Positions 16,560 through 25,219 of a stretch of DNA of 64,000 nucleotides are shown here, one piece after another. The notes below the pieces were generated by a model. The model worked only from the letters and a program-made list of their open reading frames with translations, did not search any database and was not told where the DNA came from. The position numbers and the translations under genes were made by a program. Positions within the stretch are counted from its first letter, which is position 1, and each line of letters starts with the position of its first letter. Source of the DNA: Sedimenticola hydrogenitrophicus (GTDB lineage: Bacteria; Pseudomonadota; Gammaproteobacteria; Chromatiales; Chromatiaceae); the NCBI RefSeq assembly GCF_025175675.1, contig NZ_JANIOA010000001.1:310001-374000 (forward strand), given 5' to 3'.

Positions 16560-16904
16560 ATGTCCTACGAACTGAACGGCAACACCATAGAGGCCACTGA
16601 CAACGGCTATCTGGTGAATCACGAAGACTGGAGCACGGATCTGGCAGGCGTTATTGCGGAAGCGGAAGGCATTAACCTGTCGGACAAGGCCTGGGAAGTG
16701 ATCAACTATTTACGCGACGAGTACTTCAACAATAACGGCAATCAGCCCAATGAGCGCAACATGGTCAAACACTTCAAATCGGTGTGGACCGAGCTGGACA
16801 AGGTGGATGCCAAGACCCTGTATGAGCACTTTCCGATGGGCCCGGCCAAACAGGCGGGCAAGATCGCCGGGCTGCCGGAGACCAAGCGCAAGGGCGGGTA
16901 CTGA
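16560..16904 (+). CDS. RspA-type DsrC/TusE-family protein lacking both redox cysteines
   Basis: 114 residues clearly homologous to DsrC (compare YFPMGPAKQA-like C-terminal region HFPMGPAKQAGKIAGLPE with the DsrC arm). Gly100 replaces the penultimate-arm cysteine and the final cysteine is absent; the chain has no cysteine at all. It therefore cannot carry sulfur like DsrC. DsrC homologues without cysteines have been described as Rsp (regulatory sulfur-related) proteins, with RspA as the name for this class. GGAGG lies 7 nt before the ATG, and its own terminator follows. The gene is separated from the Cas6-like gene by a repeat and 167 bp, so it may be a single-gene unit. Confidence 0.88.
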   Translation: MSYELNGNTIEATDNGYLVNHEDWSTDLAGVIAEAEGINLSDKAWEVINYLRDEYFNNNGNQPNERNMVKHFKSVWTELDKVDAKTLYEHFPMGPAKQAGKIAGLPETKRKGGY

Positions 16905-16911
16905 GCTGCCA

Positions 16912-16962
16912 ACGGTAGTGATGATAACGGAGCGGTTCCCGTCATCACTGCCGTGTTTTTTT
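16912..16962 (+). terminator. Rho-independent terminator of the DsrC-like gene
   Basis: ACGGTAGTGATGA at 16912-16924 pairs with TCATCACTGCCGT at 16942-16954 (13 bp, one G-T pair), followed by a run of seven T from 16956. It begins 7 bp after the stop codon. This is a textbook terminator on the plus strand. Confidence 0.92.
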
Positions 16963-17036
16963 CCAGCTTTTGGCACTCTGTCGCGGGCGGGCGGCACTCA
17001 TAGCTTCATCCTGAATCCGTGACTTCAGGGGGTGTC

Positions 17037-17124
17037 CCGGAAGTCTTGGGTGAGTGTATGCCGCAGGGATGCGGCATCCAAGCCTACAGGGATGTATTCA
17101 CGGCGTCTCATCCAAGGCTTCCGG
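17037..17124. repeat. Imperfect inverted repeat between the DsrC-like gene and trkA
   Basis: CCCGGAAGTCTTGGGTGAG at 17037-17055 is mirrored by CTCATCCAAGGCTTCCGGG at 17106-17124, with an inner GCCGCA/TGCGGC hairpin at about 17059-17074. The rest of the gap from 16963 to 17270 shows no gene. It resembles the short repetitive elements found in other intergenic spaces here, but only one copy is in the window. Confidence 0.5.
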
Positions 17125-17270
17125 GATTCGCCCACGAATACATAGATGGCAATCAAGCCACGGAGCAGTCAAGCCACGGATTCAGGTTCATTCTAAGCCG
17201 TACAGGACTTCATCGCCGCCGCGGAAATCCACTGCCCAGATACGGCCCAAACTATGCAGCGGGCCGGGCA

Positions 17271-17936
17271 TCACTCGTCCTGGCCCTCCGCCTTCGGCCC
17301 CCAGCGCGCTTCCAGCTCCGCCAACACCTTGCTATGGGAGATGATGACCACCTCATCCCCTTTCTGCAGTCTGCTATCGGCATCGGGCAGGATCAGGTGC
17401 TCGTTACGATACATGAATATGACCCGGCTCCCGTGCGGCAGATTCAGTTGATCGACGGTGCCTTGATCCAGTTCATGCACGACGAATGAAAAGATCCTCG
17501 CCTCGCCCTTGACCACCGCCGACACCTCCAGCGCGTTCTGTCCGGCGCACATATCCGCCAGATAGCGGGCGATGGTAGAGTCCGGGACAATCACGTCGGT
17601 CAGCCCCAGTTCGATACAGATGTGCTCATAAGAAGGATCTTCAATCCGGGTAATGACACGCTTGTACCCCAGCGAGCGTCCCACCAGGCTGGTGATGATA
17701 TTGTGCTGGTCGTTGCCGGTAAGACAGAACAGGAAATCGGTCGCTGCCGGGTCGGCCTCCCGCAAAATGGCCGGTTTACTCCCGTCACCATGGATAAATC
17801 CCGCATCAAGATCGCTACTCAGCTCCTCGATACGTGACTTCTCTTTCTCGACAATCACCACCTCGTAGCCAGCATCGAGTAGTTGCCGGGCGGTCAGGTT
17901 GGTGAGTTCACCAGCGCCGATAAATACCGCTCTCAT
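17271..17936 (-). CDS. TrkA-type potassium channel regulator (RCK domains)
   Basis: 221 residues: an RCK-N Rossmann domain with the nucleotide loop IGAGELTNLTARQL (about 6-20), then an RCK-C domain (about 135-215). The length is that of a single-unit KtrA/TrkA protein rather than the duplicated E. coli TrkA of 458 residues. It binds nucleotides in the cytoplasm and gates the partner channel. Its start overlaps the trkH stop by 4 bp, so the two are translationally coupled and form one potassium uptake system. Confidence 0.9.
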   Translation of the reverse strand: MRAVFIGAGELTNLTARQLLDAGYEVVIVEKEKSRIEELSSDLDAGFIHGDGSKPAILREADPAATDFLFCLTGNDQHNIITSLVGRSLGYKRVITRIEDPSYEHICIELGLTDVIVPDSTIARYLADMCAGQNALEVSAVVKGEARIFSFVVHELDQGTVDQLNLPHGSRVIFMYRNEHLILPDADSRLQKGDEVVIISHSKVLAELEARWGPKAEGQDE

Positions 17937-19408
17937 TGCACCTCCTTGCGTCGGCCAAACCAGTTGCGCGGATACAGGACCACCAGCAAGGCGATGATTT
18001 CCAGGCGTCCGGCCAACATGTCAAAACAGAGCACGCCCTTGAGCAGGGGCTCCAGTCCGGGACGGGTGATTCCACTGCTCAATCCCACCGTGCCGCTGGC
18101 GGAGACCACCTCGAACAGGGCATCAAGGGGATCATAGCCCATCACCACAAACGGTAGCCAGGAGACCACCACCAAACCGATAAACAGGATGATCAACTGC
18201 AGGGCGCGCAGCACATCATCGGACTCCAGCTTGCGTCCGGCAAGATAGGGTTCGGCCACCGCATGCGGCGGCATGCCGGTACGGCGAATCATCAATTGCA
18301 GCAGGCGCAACAGGATGAGCAGGCGCAACAATTTAAACCCGCCGGCTGAAGAACCGACGCTCCCCCCCAGCAGCATTGAAACGATCATCACCACCTTTGA
18401 GGCGGCGTCCATTTCGGTGATGCTCATGGTGGTGAAACCGGTGGTCGTCTGGGCCGAGACGCCCATCATAAAACCGTGGTACCACGACAGCTCCCGCCCC
18501 TGGAGCCAGCCCAGTCCGCTCAGCAATATACCGATCACAAGCGAGGCCGCCAGCAGGCCGCGCAACTCCACGTCACTCAGCAACACACCCAGGCCGGCAC
18601 GCCGCCCGGCGTGCATCGCCCGCCAATACAGGGGCAGCGAGACCGCGCCCAGAAAAGCGATCAGCATCACCGCCACAGCGGCCGGACGGGATGCCAGTCC
18701 TGCCAGGCTGTCGGGATAATTGGAAAAGCCACCGGTGGAGACGGCCGACAACACCTGCAGCAGCGCCGGGAAGCCGTTACCGGTCAGCGTCCAGACCAGC
18801 ACCAGGCCAACCAGGGTCAGCGTCACATAGACCATGAGACTATGACGCGCATGGGTGCGCGCGGTGGCCACGAGCGTCTCGCCGCTGCCTGCCGGATCTG
18901 AGAGCCGACGGGCCGCGGCCTGATGCCCCATGAGCAGCGCGACCGAGAGGACGATGAAGCCCAGGCCGCCATACCACTGCATCCAGGCACGGGTAAACAG
19001 CAGCGTGGTGGAGCGCATCTCAATGTGGGTCAGGGTGGACAGTCCCGTCGTAGTGACACCGGACACCGCCTCGAACAGGGCGTCCACGAACGACACCCCC
19101 GATCCCATGATCGGCCAGGACATCAGCAGGGAGGCGCCGAGAAACGCCAGCGCGGTGATCGTGAGGGCCTCATTGCCCTGGATGCGCAGAGGTGCCGGCA
19201 ACCGCGCAAACAGGCCGCCCAACAGAAACAGCACAGTGCACAGCAGGCCATAGCGCCAGCGCATCGCGTCATCTCCCGCGACCAGCGCCACGACCAGGGG
19301 GACCAGCGTCAATAACGCCAGCAGCAGTGCCAATTGACCCAGGTACTTCAGCACCACCGGGCCGCGAATCGCATAGGTCAGCACCGTGTTTCGCTCATCC
19401 GCCATCAC
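17933..19408 (-). CDS. TrkH-type potassium uptake channel
   Basis: 491 residues, rich in hydrophobic helices, with the repeated pore-helix signatures of the Trk/Ktr family such as FEAVSGVTTTGLSTL, TGGFSNYPDS, QTTTGFTTM and SASGTVGLSSG. These four contribute the selectivity filter. The protein lies in the inner membrane and works with the downstream TrkA-type subunit. The two Met codons at the start leave the exact N terminus open. Intergenic upstream DNA carries a GCGCAAGAATAA-family repeat. Confidence 0.92.
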   Translation of the reverse strand: MMADERNTVLTYAIRGPVVLKYLGQLALLLALLTLVPLVVALVAGDDAMRWRYGLLCTVLFLLGGLFARLPAPLRIQGNEALTITALAFLGASLLMSWPIMGSGVSFVDALFEAVSGVTTTGLSTLTHIEMRSTTLLFTRAWMQWYGGLGFIVLSVALLMGHQAAARRLSDPAGSGETLVATARTHARHSLMVYVTLTLVGLVLVWTLTGNGFPALLQVLSAVSTGGFSNYPDSLAGLASRPAAVAVMLIAFLGAVSLPLYWRAMHAGRRAGLGVLLSDVELRGLLAASLVIGILLSGLGWLQGRELSWYHGFMMGVSAQTTTGFTTMSITEMDAASKVVMIVSMLLGGSVGSSAGGFKLLRLLILLRLLQLMIRRTGMPPHAVAEPYLAGRKLESDDVLRALQLIILFIGLVVVSWLPFVVMGYDPLDALFEVVSASGTVGLSSGITRPGLEPLLKGVLCFDMLAGRLEIIALLVVLYPRNWFGRRKEVQ

Positions 19409-19481
19409 TGTTTCCTGCAGTGAAAATTGGGATTGTGGGTAATCGGCCGCCGCGTATCACACCGGTAAATCCCGGCGAGCC

Positions 19482-19712
19482 CTTAGGGCTCGCGCAAGAA
19501 TAATTTCGCAGTACCGAGGGCGTCGCCGGGTTACTCTGGGCGCCACGCTGGCAAGGCACGCTTTGCAGGCAATGGCCACTCCCGGCCATCCATGGCCTCC
19601 GCGGCATAAGTCCATCCATGGACAAACCCGCTCCCCTGGCAAAAAGCGTAACGCCGACAGCGGGGTCCAGTGGCGACCGAATACCGAAACTTATTTTTGC
19701 GCGAGCCCTTAG
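19482..19712. repeat. GCGCAAGAATAA element, copy B (long form)
   Basis: Left end AGGGCTCGCGCAAGAATAA, right end TTATTTTTGCGCGAGCCCTT. Between them is an extra segment of about 50 bp around 19583-19630 (CGGCCATCCATGGCCTCC at 19583-19600) that copy E shares but copy A lacks. The alpha-glucan phosphorylase stop codon is formed inside its right edge (TTA at 19709-19711). It fills the gap between trkH and that gene. Confidence 0.8.
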
Positions 19713-22222
19713 CGATGCCACAAGATGAAGTTGGCCTCGAGCGGTACCCACGCCTCGGCATGCAGCGGCACCACGCGGGCGGTGTAGGCCTCGACCGGCC
19801 GGTCGGCCGGCACACTGCCCCGATAGATATAGGCCGTGGCGGTCACGGCCAGCGGTTCACCGCGTTGCAACGCCTGTTTGACCGGCTGGCGGCCCGGCGC
19901 GGAATCGGCATACAGCTCTACCGCCACCGCCTGCGGGGGCATGTCGTCGAGATAAACCTGGACCTCAAAATAGTAGCCGCTCCCGGTCCGGTTCGATACG
20001 ACATTGCCAAAATGCATTCGCGCCCAGTGCTGCTGCAGCTGACCGTACCACTGGTGCAGCTCATTCGCCACCTTGACCGTGCGCCGCCGGTAGGCTTCGG
20101 CCAGCGGGATGTAGTGCATCTCCACGTATTCCCGCAGCATTCGGTTACTGGAATATTGCATGGTCAGCTGCACCATGCTTTCACGCATGCGGCCGACCCA
20201 TTCCCGCGGCACCCCCGATTCATCACGCCGGTAAAAACAGGGTATCACCTCCTGTTCCAGCAGTTGATAGAGCTGCTCCGCCTCCGCCCGGTCCCAGCCG
20301 GCAACGTCATTGTGTTCGCGACTGTCACCCAGCGCCCAGCCCACCTCCGGGGTGTATGCCTCCGCCCACCAACCGTCCAGTTCCGACAGATTGATGCCGC
20401 CGTTGACCAGCACTTTCATACCACTGGTACCGCTGGCCTCCCAGGGGCGGCGCGGTGTATTGATCCAGACATCCACCCCCTGAACCAGCTGCCCGGCAAC
20501 CACCAGATCGTAGTCTTCCACGAAGGCCACCCGTCCGCGTAGCTCGGGACGCCCGAAAAAATCCTGCCACTGACGCAACAGCCGTTTGCCTTCCCTATCC
20601 TGCGGATGGGCCTTGCCCGCGATCACCAGTTGGACCGGCCGGTCGCGGTGACCAAGCAGGCGCAGCAGGCGCTCCGGGTCCTGCAACAACAGGTTGGTAC
20701 GCTTGTACTCGGCGAAGCGGCGGGCAAATCCCAGGGTCAGAACATCCGGTTCCAGCACTTCGGCGCCTTCGCCTGCCTGTTCACCCGAGGCACCGCGCAC
20801 CCGCAGCTGGCGCACCAGCCGTTCCTTCAGAAAGACGATCAACCGCTGGCGCCCCTCCATACGAAAGCGCCACAACGCCTCATCCTCGATTTGTCGCAGC
20901 GCCGCCTCGAGCTTCTGCAGGGTGCCGCGCCAGCGCGCCTTGCCGCAGGCCCGGGTCCACAATGCATCCGCCGCCGCCGAGTCCCAGCTCGGCATGTGCA
21001 CGCCATTGCTGACATGACCCACCGGCACCTCATGGCGTGGCCAGCGGGGAAACAGGGATTGCAGGATACCCCGACTCACCTCTCCGTGCAGACGGCTGAC
21101 CCCGTTGACGGCAGCGGCACCGCGTACCGCCAGGTAGGCCATGTTGAACGCTTCACCGGCATCGCCGGCGTGGCACCGACCCAACGCCAGGAGCTCCTCC
21201 ATCGGCACCCCCAACTCTGCCGCGTAGTCCTGGAAGTATCGGGCAAACAGCCGTGGGGGAAAACGGTCAAAACCCGCGACTACCGGGGTGTGCGTGGTGA
21301 ACAGATTACCCGCTCGCGTGGCGCACAGGGCCACGCGAAAGGATTCGCCTGTGCACCGCATAAAGTGGCGGGCACGTTCCAGGATCGCCAGCGCGGCGTG
21401 CCCCTCGTTGAGATGGCAGACCGGACAATCGATTCCGAGCTGCTCCAACAGGCGCCAGCCGCCGATCCCCAGCACCATCTCCTGTTGCAGGCGCAACTCC
21501 GGCCCGCCACCGTAAAGCTCGCTGGTTATACCGCGATCGCCCGGCCCATTGAGCAGCGTGTTGCTGTCGAGCAGCAGCAGGGTGCGGCGCCCGACCTGTG
21601 CGCGCCAGCTACGCAGACTCAACGTCCGGCCCGGCAGTTCGATCCGAACATGGACCCATTCACCATCGTCACCACGCAACGGCACCACCGGCAGCATGGT
21701 CGGGTCGTTGTAGGGATAGAACTCGATCTGCCCGCCCTGGGCGTCCAACGCCTGGCGGAAATACCCCTGCTGGTAAAGCAGGCCGATGCCGACCAGCGGC
21801 ACATCCAGATCGCAGGCGGTTTTCAGATAATCGCCCGCCAACACCCCCAGACCACCGGAATAGATCGGCAATGACTCACTGAGTCCGAACTCCATGCTGA
21901 AATAGGCTATCTGGCCGCTGAAGGTGGCGCCGTACCGGGACGTGAACCAGGCCTCCGCCTGGAAATGTTCCTCACGGGCGGCGAGTTGCCGCTGTAACGC
22001 CTGGAGAAAGGTTTGGTCATGCGTCAACTCGTCCAGACGCCGATCGGAGACGGATTCGAGTATCAACCAGGGATTTGCCGTCGCCCGCCACAGGTCGGGG
22101 TCCACCGCCTGCCACAGGTCGTCCGCACCATGGTTCCAGCTCCAGCGCAAATCCAGGGCCAGGCTGGCGAGGCCGTGCAACGCTTCCGGTAAGCCGCGGG
22201 GTAGATAATGACCCATCTGCAT
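19709..22222 (-). CDS. Alpha-glucan (glycogen/maltodextrin) phosphorylase
   Basis: 837 residues from the ATG with AAGGA 8 nt upstream; a longer frame starting 20 codons earlier has no ribosome site. It belongs to the shorter alpha-glucan phosphorylase group (opening LPEALHGLASLALDLRWSWNH). The PLP-lysine region EASGTSGMKVLVNGG is near residue 600. The enzyme releases glucose-1-phosphate from stored glycogen. No other glg genes are adjacent. The final codons FILWHR run directly into a dispersed repeat that supplies the stop, so the original 3' end may be slightly altered. Confidence 0.92.
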   Translation of the reverse strand: MQMGHYLPRGLPEALHGLASLALDLRWSWNHGADDLWQAVDPDLWRATANPWLILESVSDRRLDELTHDQTFLQALQRQLAAREEHFQAEAWFTSRYGATFSGQIAYFSMEFGLSESLPIYSGGLGVLAGDYLKTACDLDVPLVGIGLLYQQGYFRQALDAQGGQIEFYPYNDPTMLPVVPLRGDDGEWVHVRIELPGRTLSLRSWRAQVGRRTLLLLDSNTLLNGPGDRGITSELYGGGPELRLQQEMVLGIGGWRLLEQLGIDCPVCHLNEGHAALAILERARHFMRCTGESFRVALCATRAGNLFTTHTPVVAGFDRFPPRLFARYFQDYAAELGVPMEELLALGRCHAGDAGEAFNMAYLAVRGAAAVNGVSRLHGEVSRGILQSLFPRWPRHEVPVGHVSNGVHMPSWDSAAADALWTRACGKARWRGTLQKLEAALRQIEDEALWRFRMEGRQRLIVFLKERLVRQLRVRGASGEQAGEGAEVLEPDVLTLGFARRFAEYKRTNLLLQDPERLLRLLGHRDRPVQLVIAGKAHPQDREGKRLLRQWQDFFGRPELRGRVAFVEDYDLVVAGQLVQGVDVWINTPRRPWEASGTSGMKVLVNGGINLSELDGWWAEAYTPEVGWALGDSREHNDVAGWDRAEAEQLYQLLEQEVIPCFYRRDESGVPREWVGRMRESMVQLTMQYSSNRMLREYVEMHYIPLAEAYRRRTVKVANELHQWYGQLQQHWARMHFGNVVSNRTGSGYYFEVQVYLDDMPPQAVAVELYADSAPGRQPVKQALQRGEPLAVTATAYIYRGSVPADRPVEAYTARVVPLHAEAWVPLEANFILWHR

Positions 22223-22324
22223 GTGGTGATTCCTTGTACCAACACGGCGGAGTGTCCGCTCGCGACGAGCAGCCTCAACCATTAATCATCGCGGGGCACA
22301 CGCGTTGCGCTGGAGCGCCATCCC

Positions 22325-22421
22325 ATTGCCTGTAAAGCGTGCCTTGCCAAAAAGCGTAACGCCGCCAGCGGCGGCCCAGGGACGACCGAATACAGGAACT
22401 GATTCTTGCGCGGGTCCTTAA
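22325..22421. repeat. GCGCAAGAATAA element, copy C (left half missing)
   Basis: Only the right half is present, from CATTGCCTGTAAAGCGTGCC to GATTCTTGCGCGGGTCCTTA (22402-22421). The left inverted arm is absent. It is a decayed copy in the 333-bp gap between the divergent phosphorylase and the gene at 22556. Confidence 0.75.
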
Positions 22422-22483
22422 CAGCAGATGTTAGTGATTGGAGACCCGACATACCATGCCCTGGGTCACCCACGGCGATGACT

Positions 22484-22510
22484 TTGTGCTATATTAATCC
22501 AAACTAATAT
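22484..22510 (+). promoter_or_regulatory. Possible promoter/operator upstream of the 184-residue gene
   Basis: ATATTA at 22491-22496 and TAATAT at 22505-22510 form a short palindrome separated by 8 nt in an otherwise GC-rich area, 46 bp before the start codon. TTGTGC at 22484 and TAATAT could be read as -35 and -10 boxes, but the 15-bp spacer is short. Weak evidence. Confidence 0.3.
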
Positions 22511-22555
22511 TTGATGATGGCGTGCTTATACGGCACGCCCGATAGGGGTATCGGC

Positions 22556-23110
22556 ATGGCCTTGAGGCTAAAGAGCCAGTGGCATAAAGAGGATTCGGAG
22601 CGAACCCTGGCGGAGATCGGCGGTGCCATCGCCTTCAGTGCCTGGCGCCTGGGCGTCGACAAGGCGGTCAACCTGCACAGCAAGCAGTTTGCCTATCGCG
22701 ACGATGCCCAGCGTCTGGCGGTGGTGGCGGAATATCTGATCTTCCAGGCCCTGGCGGTCGAGCGGATGCTGTTTGAGTCGATCTCCGATGAGCAGCGCCG
22801 CGAGTTGGTCACCGCGCTGGTGCTGAAACTGGCGGATCATTACGAAGAGAACAGCCGCTCCATGCTGGGTGAGGGCGACTACCGTGCCACCTTCATAGAG
22901 ACATTCAATCTGCGCGCCAGCGAGTATGCGGAGTTCGGCTATACCGATGAGGGCCCCACCTATCCGTTCCTGCGCCACCTCGGTTACGAGATCCAGCAGA
23001 CCATGGGGGAGAGTCAGGTCAACCGCTGGGTGATCGACCAGGTGATGGACAGCGATGCGCCGGCGCTGCTGAAACAGCTCACCCGCGTGGTCAAGGACCT
23101 CTTCAGTTAA
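22556..23110 (+). CDS. Conserved-looking hypothetical protein, 184 residues
   Basis: I do not recognise a family. The start is the ATG with AGGGG 8 nt upstream; an earlier Met lacks this. The chain is mainly helical and soluble with no signal peptide. Features are EIGGAIAFSAWRLGVDKA near the start and a central EEN SRSMLG-like region. Codon use matches the neighbours. It stands alone, upstream of the M48 protease on the same strand with a 106-bp gap. Confidence 0.8.
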   Translation: MALRLKSQWHKEDSERTLAEIGGAIAFSAWRLGVDKAVNLHSKQFAYRDDAQRLAVVAEYLIFQALAVERMLFESISDEQRRELVTALVLKLADHYEENSRSMLGEGDYRATFIETFNLRASEYAEFGYTDEGPTYPFLRHLGYEIQQTMGESQVNRWVIDQVMDSDAPALLKQLTRVVKDLFS

Positions 23111-23216
23111 ACCACCACGCCCCCCGGGCCGGAGGCATCGCCCGGCCCGCGCCCTTAGCAGCCGAATCCTGTTATATTGCCCGGGAGAGAAACTTGACCC
23201 GATAACAGGGAGTTGC

Positions 23217-24773
23217 GTGAATCCAACCGTACCACCCCGCGCAGCGTCAGCTGAACTATTGTCCACCGCCATTGTCTTTCAAGGCATGTTCGCGACACGG
23301 CAGAAAATATCACTGGCAGCGACGCTATTGACCGTCTGGTTATGCCTGCTGCTCGTCGCCGCGCCTGCCGCCCGCGGCGCGGAAGAGCTAGCGCTGCCGG
23401 ATATAGGCAACCCCTCGGGCAATGTGCTGACCCCTGCGGAAGAGCGTCGCCTGGGACGCGCCTTCATGCGCAGTATCCGCAACTCCCTGCCGGTGATCCA
23501 GGACCCGCTGCTGTCCGCCTACATCCAGTCATTGGGAGAGCGGCTGACCAGCGCCAACGAGGATGCCGCCGGCAATTTCGAGTTCTTTCTGATCAACAGC
23601 CCGCAGATCAATGCGTTCGCCGGTCCCGGGGGCTACATCGGCGTCTTTGCCGGACTGATCACCACCACCGAATCCGAGAGTGAGCTTGCCTCGGTGGTCG
23701 CACACGAGGTGGCGCATGTCAGTCAGAAACATCTGGTAAGGACCTACGACGCGGTAAACCGTATGTCGCTGCCCGCGGCGGCGGTGGCGATTGCCGCGGT
23801 GATCATTGGCGCCGCAACCGACAACCCCGATGCCGCGGTCGCCGCGGCCACCGGAATCCAGGCCGGGATGATGCAGCGGGAGATCAACTTTACCCGCGCC
23901 CATGAAGAGGAGGCCGACAGCATCGGCATAAAGACCCTGGCGGCGGCCGGATTTGACCCGACGGCCATGCCGGTGTTCTTCTCGCGCATGGGCAAGGCCT
24001 CGCGGCTCTATGACAACGGCAAGCTGCCGGAATTTCTCCGCACCCATCCGGTCACCAGCAATCGCATCGCGGATGCCTATGGCCGGGCCGGCGACTTCCC
24101 CTATCAACAGCGCCGTGACTCGCTCGCCTACCACCTTGCCCGAGAACGACTGCGGGTGATGGCGTTCAACAACGCGGCCGAAGGCATTGCGTTCTACAGC
24201 AAGGCCCTGGCCGATGGAAGATACCGCAACGAAGCGGCGCATCGTTACGGTTATGCCCTCTCCCTGACCGCCGCCCGGCGCTATACCCAGGCGGATGAGC
24301 TGCTTACCGGACTGCTGCAAAAGCACCCGGACCAGATCGAATATGTCGCAGCCAAGGCGGAACTTGAGAAACTCTCAGGACAGGCGGCGCTGGGCGTTGA
24401 GACACTGAAACGGGGACTGAGCGAACATCCGGGGAACTACCCGCTGTCGATCTACTATGCCCAGGCGTTACTGGACCTGGGCAGACCGCGGGAGGTGAAA
24501 CCGATACTGGAGCGGCAACTCAACGGACGGCCCGATGACACCCTGCTCTACAAACTGCTGGCCCAGGCATCCGGCGATGCCGGGGAAAAGACCCAGGGAC
24601 ATCAATACCTGGCCGAGTATTACTACCACACCGGGGCACTGAATTCGGCAGTCATGCAACTGGAAATCGCGCTCAAGGACAGGACGCTGGACTATTACGA
24701 AAGTGCCCGAATGGCGGCCCGGCTGAAGGAGATCCGTGCGGAGGAACAGGATCTTGAGGCGCGCGACAGATAG
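23217..24773 (+). CDS. BepA-like M48 zinc metalloprotease with TPR domain
   Basis: 518 residues from a GTG with CAGGGAG just upstream; an ATG 23 codons later (MFATRQK) would start directly at the signal peptide (hydrophobic LLTVWLCLLLVAA, cut near ARGA) and is equally possible. The zinc site HEVAH is at residues 163-167 by the long numbering and the third ligand is in EEEADSIG. Tetratricopeptide-type repeats fill residues 300-500. BepA (YfgC) acts in the periplasm on outer-membrane protein assembly, notably LptD. Confidence 0.9.
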   Translation: MNPTVPPRAASAELLSTAIVFQGMFATRQKISLAATLLTVWLCLLLVAAPAARGAEELALPDIGNPSGNVLTPAEERRLGRAFMRSIRNSLPVIQDPLLSAYIQSLGERLTSANEDAAGNFEFFLINSPQINAFAGPGGYIGVFAGLITTTESESELASVVAHEVAHVSQKHLVRTYDAVNRMSLPAAAVAIAAVIIGAATDNPDAAVAAATGIQAGMMQREINFTRAHEEEADSIGIKTLAAAGFDPTAMPVFFSRMGKASRLYDNGKLPEFLRTHPVTSNRIADAYGRAGDFPYQQRRDSLAYHLARERLRVMAFNNAAEGIAFYSKALADGRYRNEAAHRYGYALSLTAARRYTQADELLTGLLQKHPDQIEYVAAKAELEKLSGQAALGVETLKRGLSEHPGNYPLSIYYAQALLDLGRPREVKPILERQLNGRPDDTLLYKLLAQASGDAGEKTQGHQYLAEYYYHTGALNSAVMQLEIALKDRTLDYYESARMAARLKEIRAEEQDLEARDR

Positions 24774-25219
24774 ATACCGAGTTAGTAATAACCCTCTTTT
24801 CCATTGTGAATTCATGGGTTATGCTTGGCCCTGCCCTACGGCACCAGACTGACGGAACGCGCGAGCAAATAATAATCATAATCCGTCGGCGCTGGACATT
24901 ATCGGAGGTAATACACACAGACCTTTCAATCGAGGTCGATGAGGAGCGATTCCGCAGCACATAAACCGTTTATGTGGTCATATCTCTTGCTTATGAAAAT
25001 GCCCCGCAGAAAGGCATGGATCAAGCAGTCGATTGAAACATAAACGCGACACTCCACTGGATGTCACACGACAGGTGCCGCACGAATAATTCCCACACAC
25101 CGGGTCACTCCCTGGTCCGCCCCCCCAATTAAAACCGGAAACCCGGTGTGGGGTACCAGACGTATACCACCTCTTAACGACAGACAAACACCGTCCCTCT
25201 GTTGAGACAGGAGATAGAA
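24774..25219. promoter_or_regulatory. 446-bp region upstream of soxY, probable promoter/leader
   Basis: No gene is seen. A 10-bp exact inverted repeat, CACACCGGGT at 25096-25105 and ACCCGGTGTG at 25141-25150, encloses a C-rich tract and lies 70 bp before the soxY start. It could be an operator or a leader hairpin. The remainder, 24774-25090, shows nothing that I can name. Confidence 0.4.
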
